A DNA stretch of 64,000 bases from Candidatus Bathyarchaeota archaeon (GCA_022865885.1 JALHSQ010000178.1:1-64000); one strand, 5' to 3'. Counted from the first letter of the stretch, positions 32,217-41,956 are shown. The notes: generated by a model not told the origin, from the letters alone. A program made the numbers and translations.

Positions 32217-35009
32217 TTGGTTACGTTGAATCTTGACAAGATCTTTAGCCCAAAGAGTGTTGCCATAATCGGCGCTAGCGACGAAGAAGGCACTGTCGGT
32301 TACGCGCTTATGCGCAATCTTGTAGACCTGAAATTTGAGGGCAAGGTTTATCCAGTCAACATTCGCAAGTCAGAGATTCTTGGGTTCAAAGCCTATCCTT
32401 CTGTGGATCAGATTCCTGATCGTGTTGATCTTGCTGTTGTTGCCACCCCTGCCAAAACAGTTCCAGATGTTATAGAGCAATGCGGAAAGTCCGGAATAAT
32501 GGGTATCGTGATAATTTCTGCAGGCTTCAAGGAAATAGGACCGGAAGGCAAGGCTCTGGAGGAGAGAATACTTGAAATCAAAAATAGATATGGTCTGCGG
32601 ATTATTGGTCCAAACTGTCTTGGCGTGATTCGTCCAAGTCTCAACTTCAACGTTACATTCATCAGTAAGATGCCTAAGCCTGGCAAGATAGCATTCATTT
32701 CCCAAAGTGGTGCGCTAGGCTCTGCGATATTGGATTGGGCAATGCACGAAAACATCGGGTTCAGTAACTTTGTCTCAATAGGTTCAATGATTGATGTTGA
32801 CTTCGGCGACCTTATAGACTATTTTGGAACCGATCCGAAAACAAAGAGCATCCTCATGTACATTGAAGGTTTAACAGATGCTCGCAAGTTCATGAGTGCA
32901 GCTAGGCATTTTGCAAAATCCAAACCTATAATAGTCGTGAAGGCCGGGAAGTTCGGCGAAAGCGCCAAAGCTGCAGCTTCACATACAGGTTCACTCACGG
33001 GCGAAGATGTGATTTATGACAAGGCCTTCAAGCGTGCAGGTATAGTTCGTGTTGACGAGATTGCTGACCTATTCAACTGCGCTGAGGTCTTGGGAACACA
33101 ACCGTTGCCAATAGGGCCAAACCTTGCCATAATAACCAACGCAGGTGGCCCCGGTGTAATGGCTACGGATTCCATAATTGCTCGAGGTGGGGAAATGGCT
33201 CAACTGAGCAAGAAAACCATGGACTCTCTTGATGCTGTTCTGCCTCATTATTGGAGCCGAGGCAATCCCATTGACATTCTGGGAGATGCTAAATCTGATC
33301 GTTACAAGGCTGTGGTTGAAGCTTGCTTGAATGATGAAGATGTTGACGGCATCTTGATAATCTACACGGCTCAAGCAGTTGGACAACCAGTCGAAATCGC
33401 TAAGACCATTGTTGAACTGGTTAAGAACAGAGCTTACCAGAACAAGACTATCCTTACGTCTTTCATGGGCTATGGGGCAGTCGAAGAAGCAAATAACATT
33501 TTCAGTCAGAACAACATTCCAACATATTCAACGCCTGAACAGGCTGTCAAGACCTACATGTACATGTACCAATACAAAAGAAACCTTGAACTTCTGTATC
33601 AGACACCAGAAGAACTGCCTGTTGACGTGTCTCCACCTAAACGTCCGCTAATGGTGATAATGAGAAACGTGGCAAACGAAAACCGAGAAATCCTGAATGA
33701 AGCCGAAGCCAAGATGTTCCTCGAATACTACAATTTCCCCGTCGTAAGAACAAAAACCGCACCGAATGCAGATGAAGCCGCTACACTAGCCTCGCAGATC
33801 GGTTATCCAGTAGTACTCAAGATACTCTCCCCACAAATTGTTCACAAAACGGATGCAGGCGGCGTGGCGCTCGACATAACCAATGAAAAGGAACTCAGAG
33901 AAGCGTTTGACCGAATCATCCAGAAAGCCAAAGAGTACAATCCGAATGCCGAGATCTTGGGTGTCACTGTCCAAAAAATGATCAAGAAACGAGGGTATGA
34001 AGTCATAATCGGGTCGAAAACTGATCCCCTTTTCGGTCCGGTGATCTTGTTCGGCATGGGCGGTGTTGGCGTGGAGCTGTTCAAGGATTTCTCCTTGGGA
34101 CTGCCGCCACTAAACCAAACTCTCGTCAGAAGAATGATGGAAGAGACCAAAGTCTACCAGTTGTTGAAGGGCTACAGAAACGTGCCTCCAGCCAACGTCA
34201 AGCTCTTGGAAGAGCTGATGATGCTCTTTTCTCAAATGCTCGTTGACTTCCCACAACTCAAGGAAGTTGACATAAACCCCTTGTTCATAGATGAGAAGGA
34301 AGCGTACGCGTTTGACGCTCGGATCGTGATTGACAAGAACAAAGTGTTCGAGAAATCAGAACCATACCGCCACTTGGCAATAACGCCGTACCCCAAAAAG
34401 TATGAGACAATCTGGAAGCTCAGAGATGGTCGAACAGTGCTTCTTAGACCCATAAAACCGGAAGACGAACCTCTATGGCTGGAGATGTTCCAAAGTTTCT
34501 CAGAAGAATCAATCCGCTATAGATTCTTCCAAATCCTCAAAGATACTCCACATGAAACTAGAATTCGATACACCAATATCGATTACGACAGAGAAATAGC
34601 TATCGTACCTGAGCTGAATGAAAACGGACGAAAAAGAATTCTAGGTGTTGTCAGAGTGGGGCTTGAACCAGACAGAAAGTCTGGCGAAATCGCCTTCATA
34701 GTTGCTGATCAGTGGCAAGGTCTAGGCTTAGGTGCAAAATTGGTAGATTACGCGATCGAGATTTGTAAGGATATGAATGTTGAGAAGCTTTACGCCATAA
34801 TGTTGTCTGACAATTACAGGGCGATTAACCTTATGAGAAAAATGGGATTCGCAACCACTTTCATGGAAGATGGGAACGTCAAAGGTACACTCGACCTTAA
34901 AGAAGAAGTAGGAGTCTCATGCGGAAAACTAGAAAGTGATAAAGAATCGCAGATTCAGTCACAACCATCCCGAATAGAGCATAGAGAAGCAGAGGCAGTT
35001 CAAGATTGA
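32217..35009 (+). CDS. ADP-forming acyl-CoA synthetase fused to a GNAT acetyltransferase domain
   Basis: A 930-residue multidomain protein. CoA-binding Rossmann domain about 1-130 (VAIIGASDEEGTVGYALM), CoA-ligase domain to about 460 with the phospho-His in AASHTGSLTG near 262, ATP-grasp domain about 485-710 (VLKILSPQIVHKTDAGGVAL), and GNAT domain about 735-900 (LRPIKPEDEPLWLEMF, QGLGLGAKLVDYAIE). The first three domains match NDP-forming acetyl-CoA synthetase, which makes acetate plus ATP from acetyl-CoA, ADP and phosphate; the GNAT addition matches Pat/YfiQ-type protein acetyltransferases. It is either a conserving synthetase regulated in cis or a lysine acetyltransferase with a sensor. The start is TTG 32217. 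Confidence 0.92.
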   Translation: MVTLNLDKIFSPKSVAIIGASDEEGTVGYALMRNLVDLKFEGKVYPVNIRKSEILGFKAYPSVDQIPDRVDLAVVATPAKTVPDVIEQCGKSGIMGIVIISAGFKEIGPEGKALEERILEIKNRYGLRIIGPNCLGVIRPSLNFNVTFISKMPKPGKIAFISQSGALGSAILDWAMHENIGFSNFVSIGSMIDVDFGDLIDYFGTDPKTKSILMYIEGLTDARKFMSAARHFAKSKPIIVVKAGKFGESAKAAASHTGSLTGEDVIYDKAFKRAGIVRVDEIADLFNCAEVLGTQPLPIGPNLAIITNAGGPGVMATDSIIARGGEMAQLSKKTMDSLDAVLPHYWSRGNPIDILGDAKSDRYKAVVEACLNDEDVDGILIIYTAQAVGQPVEIAKTIVELVKNRAYQNKTILTSFMGYGAVEEANNIFSQNNIPTYSTPEQAVKTYMYMYQYKRNLELLYQTPEELPVDVSPPKRPLMVIMRNVANENREILNEAEAKMFLEYYNFPVVRTKTAPNADEAATLASQIGYPVVLKILSPQIVHKTDAGGVALDITNEKELREAFDRIIQKAKEYNPNAEILGVTVQKMIKKRGYEVIIGSKTDPLFGPVILFGMGGVGVELFKDFSLGLPPLNQTLVRRMMEETKVYQLLKGYRNVPPANVKLLEELMMLFSQMLVDFPQLKEVDINPLFIDEKEAYAFDARIVIDKNKVFEKSEPYRHLAITPYPKKYETIWKLRDGRTVLLRPIKPEDEPLWLEMFQSFSEESIRYRFFQILKDTPHETRIRYTNIDYDREIAIVPELNENGRKRILGVVRVGLEPDRKSGEIAFIVADQWQGLGLGAKLVDYAIEICKDMNVEKLYAIMLSDNYRAINLMRKMGFATTFMEDGNVKGTLDLKEEVGVSCGKLESDKESQIQSQPSRIEHREAEAVQD

Positions 35010-35038
35010 CAGCTAATCTGTTCTTGACCTCAGTACCC

Positions 35039-35275
35039 CTATTTCTCGTTGATTTTTTCGACCTTGAAAGAAGACACGTTGCCCGTTACTGCATCAATCT
35101 TGAATGATAATCTTTCTTCGAAGTAGCTTGCCGCCACCATCCAGCATTTGCCTTTTTTGTCGTATTCGACCTCGTAGAAGGAGCTAGGAATTGTGTATCG
35201 CCACATCGACTTTGCCGCTTCAATGGCAATGTCTCTTGCCATGTTTGCATTGTTAACACGTAGTGCATTATCCAT
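35039..35275 (-). CDS. Small hypothetical protein, PepSY-like
   Basis: A 78-residue protein (start ATG 35275): a helix with ARDIAIEAAKSMW, then the strands YEVEYDKKGKCWMVAASYFEE and FKIDAVTGNVSSFKVEK. The helix plus a strand ending in D-x-x-TGxV is a PepSY-like pattern. No signal peptide. Function unknown. Confidence 0.6.
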   Translation of the reverse strand: MDNALRVNNANMARDIAIEAAKSMWRYTIPSSFYEVEYDKKGKCWMVAASYFEERLSFKIDAVTGNVSSFKVEKINEK

Positions 35276-35339
35276 CAGGCAAACCACGCCCTAGTTTTCA
35301 TTCGAGAATCCACAAGTGTTGTTTGTTTTAGTCTGCATG

Positions 35340-35732
35340 CTAGAGGCGGTTCTGAAGGCATGGGCTTTTTGAATTCGCTTTTCTCAGTTCTTCTAAGTGT
35401 GCAGATTCGCCAACGGTGTTTATTGACTTCTGGTTTGCATTCACAAACTGCAAGATGTGGTACAACGTTTCTTCGCCTGTCAACTGCAACTTGAAATGGC
35501 ATCCCTTCTTGACACCGTTCGGTTTTATTGCCTTGAGATAGCTTACAGCGTAGCTGCAATGTCCAACGATCTCACAAGAAGCACACTTTCCCCAATCTTC
35601 CGGGTACGCGCAAGGGCCACAAGCCACATGACAAGCTCTTTTTCCTGGGAAAAGGTTTACCTTAACATCGCTTTCACATCTGCAACATTCGTTTTCCCAT
35701 GATTTAGAATCTGACACCTCTGCCTCCTCCAT
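35340..35732 (-). CDS. Cysteine-rich hypothetical protein
   Basis: A 130-residue protein with eleven or so cysteines in its first 80 residues: ECCRCES, ACHVACGPCAYPEDWGKCASCEIVGHCS and KGCHF. The CxxC-type spacings suggest two zinc sites or an Fe-S cluster. The C-terminal 45 residues are polar helical. No family recognised; not a standard ferredoxin spacing. Confidence 0.6.
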   Translation of the reverse strand: MEEAEVSDSKSWENECCRCESDVKVNLFPGKRACHVACGPCAYPEDWGKCASCEIVGHCSYAVSYLKAIKPNGVKKGCHFKLQLTGEETLYHILQFVNANQKSINTVGESAHLEELRKANSKSPCLQNRL

Positions 35733-35985
35733 TTTGTCAGTAATTATTTTACACGATACGCCAAATAATAAGGTTTTCCTTTACCATTGTAAATTACGAG
35801 GTTGCATCGAATGGAGCTGGATAATGACACAATTATCGTTTCCTAAGCGATCTTTGCAGTGCAAGAACTCCAGAAATTGTGAACTGCTCGGAGCAATGGA
35901 AGCCGCTTCAGTTCTGTCACGCTGGTTCAGAAGTCAGCGATGCATGCTAAGCGAATTCCAAGAGAGTAATCAATGTCATGTTTGA

Positions 35986-36246
35986 CTACTTGCTTTCTTT
36001 CGGCAAGCCATATTCGAATTGATCATCTCGTTCGCCAGCAATCAACACTTTACCGAATTGTCTCATGGCAATTAGATGCTTCACCAGCCGCGACTTTTCA
36101 ACCCCAGTGGCCTTTGCCAGCTCTTCGACGGTTAAAGGGCCTCTATTCTTGATCTCTCGAATTATGAAATTCCTTTCTTTTGTGACTTCTTGCATTTCCT
36201 TCGTCTTTCTCGGATCTACTCTGGGCTTTCTGGACAAGGCTTTCAC
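35986..36246 (-). CDS. Winged-helix regulator related to the MvhD C-terminal domain
   Basis: An 86-residue basic protein. Residues 20-80 form a winged helix: RNFIIREIKNRGPLTVEELAKATG, then VEKSRLVKHLIAMRQFGKVLIAGE and QFEYGLP. The same pattern (GPLTAEELAQLTGLQPNRTVQHLIALRR) closes the MvhD-like protein at 36683, so the two are probably paralogous. Likely regulator of the adjacent hdr operon or a redox-responsive factor. A TATA-like box at 36275 would give a short leader. Confidence 0.75.
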   Translation of the reverse strand: MKALSRKPRVDPRKTKEMQEVTKERNFIIREIKNRGPLTVEELAKATGVEKSRLVKHLIAMRQFGKVLIAGERDDQFEYGLPKESK

Positions 36247-36274
36247 TTCTTTCAGACGACTAAGTCCACGCCAA

Positions 36275-36288
36275 GGCGATATATAAAA
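36275..36288 (-). promoter_or_regulatory. Putative TATA box of the winged-helix gene
   Basis: TTTTTATATATCGC on the minus strand lies about 30-40 bases upstream of ATG 36246. Confidence 0.4.
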
Positions 36289-36460
36289 ATGATCACACTT
36301 GAAATTGGCATTTTATATTGAACGCAGTCTCGTTGAATACACGCTAATATATGTAAGCTTGCGAATAAACTGGATAGATAGACCCTTGAACAAAAGCTTG
36401 TTTGAAACTGGGTTTGAAGAGTTGAAAGAAAAGATTTTTGAGTCTATTCACATAGTGGAG

Positions 36461-36670
36461 ATGCTTTGTGAAGTCTGCGGGAAACCGATAAGTGTTAAAG
36501 AAAAATCACGCGGAACAACCCGGATTCTTGACAGGAATGACTATGGTAGGCTTCTAAACAAAGGAGCTATCCACGATCGTGCTGAAGTTGACCTTGAAAA
36601 ACGAAAGATATGGTTCTACGACCACGACTTCCCAGGCGATATACATCCTGAATGTCTGGAAAAACTGTAG
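36461..36670 (+). CDS. Small zinc-binding hypothetical protein
   Basis: About 69 residues from ATG 36461 (GTGGAG just upstream): MLCEVCGKPISVKEKSRG, an acidic middle, and GDIHPECLEKL. CxxC near the start and HxxxC at the end would chelate one zinc. The frame is open upstream to 36299, but that part is less protein-like. No function known. Confidence 0.5.
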   Translation: MLCEVCGKPISVKEKSRGTTRILDRNDYGRLLNKGAIHDRAEVDLEKRKIWFYDHDFPGDIHPECLEKL

Positions 36671-36682
36671 GATTCTTGAAAT

Positions 36683-37453
36683 CTAGACGAGCTGGTAGAG
36701 ATATTGGTCGCTCTTTTCTCCAGCCTCGGTCACCAAACCATCTCTTCTGAGAGCAATCAAATGCTGAACCGTTCTGTTCGGCTGAAGCCCCGTGAGTTGT
36801 GCAAGTTCTTCAGCTGTGAGAGGGCCTTTGTCCTTCAAAGCGCGTGTTATCATGTGCCTTTCAATCTCGACATGCATTATCGAATCTACTGTCTGCCGGT
36901 ATTTTTCCTCTTCAATCTCAACCTTTATTTGCGACCTTCCCACAACCCATCGAAGTCTTTGAGATTTGAAAGCGTCTAGTGCGGCTTCAGTTTTTTTCGC
37001 GTCACGTGCAAACCGCAAGGGATTTGGTCCTAACCGTCTTATTTCTTCAGTCATCTCTCTGACCAACGCTGCCCACTTCCCCCCTTCGCTTGCTGAAACC
37101 CATTCAAGCCTTACACGTTCCGGCTCTATTCCTACGCTCTTCACGGCCTCTTTTATGTAGTCAAACCTTTTCTCCATCATGAAATTACCTTTCTGATAGT
37201 GACAGTCTCCCGGGTGGCAACCAGCGATCAGAACTCCGTCAGCCCCCATTCGTAAGGCCTCAAACACAAGAATTGGATCTACTCTTCCCGTGCACATTAT
37301 TCGCACTATTCTTATGTTCACTGGATATTCAAAGCGGCTTGTTCCTGCTAGGTCTGCTCCTGCGTAGGAACACCAATTGCAACAGTAGGCAACGATCAAA
37401 GGCTCAAATCCTCCTGCCGCCTTTTCTTGTTCAATAAGGTTTTCCTTAGTCAT
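36683..37453 (-). CDS. mvhD: MvhD-type iron-sulfur subunit fused to winged-helix domain
   Basis: About 256 residues. Residues 15-150 are MvhD (delta subunit of F420-non-reducing hydrogenase): CCNWCSYAGADLAGTSRF, IMCTGRVDP and GCHPGDCHY supply the 2Fe-2S cysteines used in electron transfer from hydrogenase to HdrA. Residues 195-256 form a winged-helix domain with RALKDKGPLTAEELAQLTG and VQHLIALRRDGLV. ATG 37453 follows AAGGAGG by nine bases; it overlaps the end of hdrA. It closes the minus-strand hdr operon, which lacks its own hydrogenase. The fusion could sense DNA or serve only as a docking module. Confidence 0.88.
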   Translation of the reverse strand: MTKENLIEQEKAAGGFEPLIVAYCCNWCSYAGADLAGTSRFEYPVNIRIVRIMCTGRVDPILVFEALRMGADGVLIAGCHPGDCHYQKGNFMMEKRFDYIKEAVKSVGIEPERVRLEWVSASEGGKWAALVREMTEEIRRLGPNPLRFARDAKKTEAALDAFKSQRLRWVVGRSQIKVEIEEEKYRQTVDSIMHVEIERHMITRALKDKGPLTAEELAQLTGLQPNRTVQHLIALRRDGLVTEAGEKSDQYLYQLV

Positions 37454-39242
37454 CGTTTCCAACCTCCTTCGGGTTTCCAGGAATCAGAAGCGCCTTCACT
37501 TGCGCCAAAATCTGATCGTTTCCATAATGCCTCATGGTAATTGCGAGTTTCGGGCATTCTGCCGCACAAGAACCGCATCCTCTGCACAGTATTTCCCGGA
37601 CTTTCGACTTTCCTTCTTCGATTCTTGGCGCTCCGTACGGGCATATCTCCTCGCAAAGTCCGCATCCGATACATAGATCTTCGTTTACGACGGCCGTTAT
37701 GGCTTCTGTTTTCACTTTCTTGTTGCCCATAAGTATCGATGCTCTGGCAGCTGCTGCTTCGCCTGAGATTATGCTTTCTGAAACGTCTTTCGGACCTGAG
37801 ACAGTGCCAGCAATGAAGACCCCATCGACGTTTGTGTCAACAGGTCTAAGCTTCAAATGAGCCTCCATCAGGAATCCATCAGTTGCAATTGGTATCTTCA
37901 GCATCCTGGCAAGCACTATTTCGTCTTTGCTTGGAACTAGGGGGGTTGAAAGCACAACCCATTCTGCCGGAAAGTTGGCTTCCGTTCCAGAAAGGGCATC
38001 ATAAGCCATGACTTGGAGTTTGCCATCTGATGTTTGAATAATCTCTGGACGGGCTTCTTCTATGTGTCTGATGAATCTCACTTCCAGGTCTCTGGCCATT
38101 CTGTAGAAATCCTCATATTCCTTGTAGACTCGCAGATCGCTAAAGAGGATCACGATGTCTGTTTCGGGGGATTTTTGTTTCACAAGAATAGCGTTCTTGA
38201 TTGCGTTCATGCAGCATATCCTTGAGCAGTATGGCCATCCTTCCTCTTTGCGTGCTTTCAGTATTTTTCTCAGAAGCTCTGCTGTGTCTGATTTCGGAAA
38301 AGCCTCAAGTTCAGAAGGTCGAATCTCACCTTTTCTTGCTCCTACACACTGAATCATCACGATTCTTTCAGGTTTTCCGATCTCCCCTTTCCTCAGCTTT
38401 TCATCCAGTTCTCTCTGAGTTATGACGTGGTCATTTACACCGTGTTCGTAAAGTCCCTTTGGCGGTGTATAGTTTGATGAGCCAAGAGCAACGATTATAG
38501 TCCCAACATCGACTTCTCTGTCGCCTTCTGGACCAGTCAAGACGGCGCGGAAGTTTCCAATGTATCCTGAAATCTCTTTCAGAGTTGTTGATGTGGCAAG
38601 TTCAACGTTCCTATGAGACTTGACAAGTTCTATAAGTGGCTCGACAACTTCTGATGCCTCCGCCAACGTGGGATACAACCTGTAAAGCTTCTGGGCCATA
38701 CCGCCAGGTTCCTTTTCTTTTTCGACCAAGTAGACCTTGAAGCCTTGGGTCGCCATGGAAAGTGCTGCGGTCATTCCCGCGACGCCTCCTCCAACTACGA
38801 GTGAAGAGTTCTTGACCTCAACTTCTGGTTCTGTTTGAGGTTCAAGCAGTGTGGCTTTCGCTACAGCCATTTTGACAATGTCCTTGGCTTTTTCTGTTGC
38901 CTTTCCATGCTCGTGAGGATGCACCCAGCTGTCATGTTCGCGTATGTTTGCCATCTCAAACAGATAGGGGTTTAAACCCGCCTCTTTGCAGGCGGCCCTG
39001 AATAGAGGTTCATGTGTTCGGGGCGTGCATGACGCGACGACGACGCGATTAAGGCTATGTTTTCTTACTGACTCCTTAATTGCTGTCAATCCAGCTTCTG
39101 AACATGTGTATAGATTGCAGTCGGCATGCACAACGCGAGGGATTGTCTTTGCGTATTCAACAACTTCTTGGACATTGACTACGCCGCCAATGTTGGTTCC
39201 GCAGCTGCAGACGAAAACGCCAACACGTGGTTCTTGTTTCAT
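37446..39242 (-). CDS. hdrA: Heterodisulfide reductase subunit HdrA (canonical half)
   Basis: A 598-residue HdrA: N-terminal domain VGVFVCSCGTNIGGVVNV, ASCTPRTHEPLF, FAD-binding VVGGGVAGMTAALSMATQG near 148, a second nucleotide motif IIVALGSSNY, insertion with CxxC pairs IQCVGARK and YCSRICC, and a C-terminal dicluster ferredoxin (CIGCGLCEEICP, CRGCGSCAAECP). It bifurcates electrons from its FAD. ATG directly follows the TAG of the upstream hdrA' gene, so together they equal one fused 1,004-residue protein encoded at 42143. Confidence 0.93.
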   Translation of the reverse strand: MKQEPRVGVFVCSCGTNIGGVVNVQEVVEYAKTIPRVVHADCNLYTCSEAGLTAIKESVRKHSLNRVVVASCTPRTHEPLFRAACKEAGLNPYLFEMANIREHDSWVHPHEHGKATEKAKDIVKMAVAKATLLEPQTEPEVEVKNSSLVVGGGVAGMTAALSMATQGFKVYLVEKEKEPGGMAQKLYRLYPTLAEASEVVEPLIELVKSHRNVELATSTTLKEISGYIGNFRAVLTGPEGDREVDVGTIIVALGSSNYTPPKGLYEHGVNDHVITQRELDEKLRKGEIGKPERIVMIQCVGARKGEIRPSELEAFPKSDTAELLRKILKARKEEGWPYCSRICCMNAIKNAILVKQKSPETDIVILFSDLRVYKEYEDFYRMARDLEVRFIRHIEEARPEIIQTSDGKLQVMAYDALSGTEANFPAEWVVLSTPLVPSKDEIVLARMLKIPIATDGFLMEAHLKLRPVDTNVDGVFIAGTVSGPKDVSESIISGEAAAARASILMGNKKVKTEAITAVVNEDLCIGCGLCEEICPYGAPRIEEGKSKVREILCRGCGSCAAECPKLAITMRHYGNDQILAQVKALLIPGNPKEVGNDD

Positions 39243-40547
39243 CTATGACTCCTCCTTGGCCGCTAAGACTTCAGCCACTCGTCCTGCTGTGGCACTCCCT
39301 TGAGTTATGGAGTCCGGGATGTCTCCCGTTTTTGGGCCTAGGCAGTAGCCGCAACAGAAGATTCCTGGGACAGTGGTGTCGAGAGGTTTTCTCACAGAAT
39401 CTTCCAGCTTCACGAAGCCGTAATTGTCCAGCTCTATGTTCAAGGTTTTTGCCAGTTCTGGCATTCCTTTGCTCGGGATCAATGCTGGGCACAAGACGAC
39501 TAGGTCGAAGCGGATTTTTTGAACGGTTCTAGTTATGGGGTCTTCGAAGAAGATTAACAGATCTTTCGTTTTAGGGTCTTCTGAGATTTCACCAGGGCTG
39601 CTTCGGATGAACTCTATTCCGAACTCGGTTTTTGCTCTGTTTACGAACTCTTGGAACCCTCTGCCAAAAGCTCGCATGTCTATGTAGAAAATCGATACGA
39701 GCGACTTTGGATCGTGCTCCTTTATCAGAACGGCATCTTTGACTGCGTATTTGCAGCAAATGCTAGAGCAGTATGGATGTCCAACCCATTCTCTTCTATC
39801 GCGAGAACCCACGCATTGTATGAAGGCTATGTGTCTGGGTTTCTTACCCTCTGAAGGTCTAATCAAGTGTCCTCCAGTCGGACCCGAAGCGCACAGCAGC
39901 CGTTCCAGTTCCATTGCCGAAATAACATTCTTGAAGCGTCCATAACCATATTGAGGAATAGTCGAGGGGTCGAACATGTCAAAGCCAGTGGCAACGACTA
40001 TCGCTCCCACGTCTAACTCGACTTCTTCGGGTTCTTGTTCTCTGTTCACAGCTCCAGCCGGACACACTTTCTCGCAGAGACCGCACTCAACGCAGCTTTC
40101 CTTGTCTATGATTGCCACTCTGGGGACAGCCTGGGGGAAAGGCATGTAAATCGCTTTTCTTGCTCCAATATTCTCGTCAAACGCGTTTGGCGCTTCAGCA
40201 GGACAATTTTCCGAGCAAATCCCACATCCAGTACATTTTTTTTCATCCACATAACGTGGCTTCCTGAGAACCCTTACTTTGAAGTTGCCAACTGATCCCT
40301 TCACGTCTTTTACTTCAGAGCAACTTAGTAATTGAACATTCGGGTGGTGTGAGCATTCTATCATCTTTGGTGCTAGGATGCACATGGAGCAGTCCAATGT
40401 TGGAAACGTCTTATCCAGTTGAGCCATCCTTCCACCAATGCTCGGGTTTTTTTCAACAAGATGAACTCTGAAGCCTCTGTTCGCCAAGTCAAGCGAAGCC
40501 TGTATACCCGCTACTCCTCCGCCGACTACTAGAACTGCTTCTTGCAT
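39243..40547 (-). CDS. HdrA-like flavoprotein (N-terminal half, hdrA')
   Basis: 434 residues. FAD motif LVVGGGVAGIQASLDLANRG, then SMCILAPKM with Cys, a dicluster ferredoxin inserted at about 100-165 (CTGCGICSENCP, CVECGLCEKVCP) and IQCVGSRD, HPYCSSICC cysteine loops. It lacks the GVFVC N-domain of canonical HdrA. It starts at ATG 40547, one base after the hdrB stop, and ends next to hdrA. This protein and hdrA are the separate equivalents of the two halves of the 1,004- and 1,007-residue proteins on the other strand. Confidence 0.9.
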   Translation of the reverse strand: MQEAVLVVGGGVAGIQASLDLANRGFRVHLVEKNPSIGGRMAQLDKTFPTLDCSMCILAPKMIECSHHPNVQLLSCSEVKDVKGSVGNFKVRVLRKPRYVDEKKCTGCGICSENCPAEAPNAFDENIGARKAIYMPFPQAVPRVAIIDKESCVECGLCEKVCPAGAVNREQEPEEVELDVGAIVVATGFDMFDPSTIPQYGYGRFKNVISAMELERLLCASGPTGGHLIRPSEGKKPRHIAFIQCVGSRDRREWVGHPYCSSICCKYAVKDAVLIKEHDPKSLVSIFYIDMRAFGRGFQEFVNRAKTEFGIEFIRSSPGEISEDPKTKDLLIFFEDPITRTVQKIRFDLVVLCPALIPSKGMPELAKTLNIELDNYGFVKLEDSVRKPLDTTVPGIFCCGYCLGPKTGDIPDSITQGSATAGRVAEVLAAKEES

Positions 40548-40548
40548 T

Positions 40549-41433
40549 CTACCTTGCCTCCGCAACTTTTAGGATGCTTGTTATTGGAATTCTATGGGCT
40601 TTCAATTCCCAATCTTCAAGGTCCATGCCCATCGCCACTCTGAGCAACTCTGCAAAATTCAGCACGGGCAAGTTGTATTCTTCCTTTGAATGTCTCCTAA
40701 TCTCTATTTGTCCCATGTCCAATTCAAGAAAACAGAATGGGCAAACAGTCACTATGGAACTAGCACCGGCGGCCTTCATGGAATCCAGTTTTTGCTTTGC
40801 AACCTGCAAAGCAACCTCATCATTGATGCCTCGCAGTGGGCCTCCGCAACAAGCTTCTTTCCTTTCGTACGGAACCGATATTGCACCAGTTGCTTCTACA
40901 AGCTCATCTAATGCTAGCACACCGATTCGCTGTTTGGGGTGTAATCGCTTGGGCTTTGATAGGTGGCAACCAGGTTGCACTGCCACTCGAAGCCCGTTGA
41001 ACGGTCTTTTGACGGCATCCTTCACTTTTTCCAAGCCTACGTCCTCATACAAGACGTCGCTGAAGATCCTCACATCAGTTTTTCCTTTAAACTCCAAGCC
41101 TACGTCTGCAAGGATTTTGTTCACCTTGTCCCTTGTTTCCTTTTTTTCTTTCAGAATCTTGTTCGTCATTAGGAGCGATTCATAGCAATCATTGCATAGG
41201 GTCACAATGTTGAGTTCCATTTCTTCAGCGATGCTGAGGTTTCTGGCTGCTAAAGCAAGCCAGCTTGTGTAGTCTAGAGACTGTATGCTGAAGGGTGCGC
41301 AACAGTTTGCACCTTCCATATTGACAAGCTCTATGCCGAGTTTTGGGGCGATTTTTCGAACAGAATTTTCATAGTGTGGTTCTCTTGCGGGTATCAAGCA
41401 ACCGGCAAAAAAAGCATATTTCATAGGCTTCAC
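40549..41433 (-). CDS. hdrB: Heterodisulfide reductase subunit HdrB
   Basis: A 294-residue HdrB with two CCG domains: FFAGCLIP, NCCAPFS and LCNDC in the first, QPGCHLSK, ACCGGP and VCPFC in the second. These cysteines bind the two noncubane 4Fe-4S clusters that split disulfides. The ATG overlaps the hdrC stop (ATGA). The natural substrate could be CoM-S-S-CoB or, in a non-methanogen, another disulfide or dicarboxylate. Confidence 0.93.
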   Translation of the reverse strand: MKPMKYAFFAGCLIPAREPHYENSVRKIAPKLGIELVNMEGANCCAPFSIQSLDYTSWLALAARNLSIAEEMELNIVTLCNDCYESLLMTNKILKEKKETRDKVNKILADVGLEFKGKTDVRIFSDVLYEDVGLEKVKDAVKRPFNGLRVAVQPGCHLSKPKRLHPKQRIGVLALDELVEATGAISVPYERKEACCGGPLRGINDEVALQVAKQKLDSMKAAGASSIVTVCPFCFLELDMGQIEIRRHSKEEYNLPVLNFAELLRVAMGMDLEDWELKAHRIPITSILKVAEAR

Positions 41434-41921
41434 TTACCTTTGCTGATCAACTTGTCGAAGCGCGTCTTTTTCAAAATCTTCTGAACAGCTTCAACATCAA
41501 CTGATGGCTCTTCACCCAGACCATGTCTTTCCCTCTGAACCAGAGCCATTCTACTTGCCACTACGACGCGTCCATTTTCAAATAGGCTCTTGGCTTGAAC
41601 AAGTATTCCGTCTGGGATATTTCCTTCCTTAACAGCCAGATTTCTAATTGCAAACATAGTTTCGCCGACATCTCCACCCTGAGGGCATCGGTCAAGGCAT
41701 GTGAAGCATGACAGACAATACCATGGCAATTGTCCACCGAAGAGATCGGAACGTAGACCGAGAATGATCATTTCCATCAATTTTCTCGGGTTGTGTTCTT
41801 CCACTATTCTGGCAACTGGGCAACTGTTTGTGCATCTTCCACACTGTATGCATGCTAGGACTCCGCTCCCTCTTGGCGTATTTGCGACATCGTGCATGAA
41901 GTGAGCTTCCAGGTGGCTCAA
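41430..41921 (-). CDS. hdrC: Heterodisulfide reductase subunit HdrC
   Basis: A 163-residue dicluster ferredoxin: CIQCGRCTNSCP and CLSCFTCLDRCP, followed by the helical IRNLAVKEGNIPDGIL tail typical of HdrC. It carries electrons from HdrA to HdrB. TTG start at 41921 preceded by GGTGAT; first gene of the minus-strand operon hdrC-hdrB-hdrA'-hdrA-mvhD/HTH. Confidence 0.92.
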   Translation of the reverse strand: MSHLEAHFMHDVANTPRGSGVLACIQCGRCTNSCPVARIVEEHNPRKLMEMIILGLRSDLFGGQLPWYCLSCFTCLDRCPQGGDVGETMFAIRNLAVKEGNIPDGILVQAKSLFENGRVVVASRMALVQRERHGLGEEPSVDVEAVQKILKKTRFDKLISKGK

Positions 41922-41956
41922 TCAGAATCACCTATCACTACTTTTTTGTGGCTTCA

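Noticed and set aside
35734-35985. Plus-strand frame upstream of the winged-helix gene
   Set aside because: Short, no ribosome-binding site, no recognisable motif; treated as non-coding.
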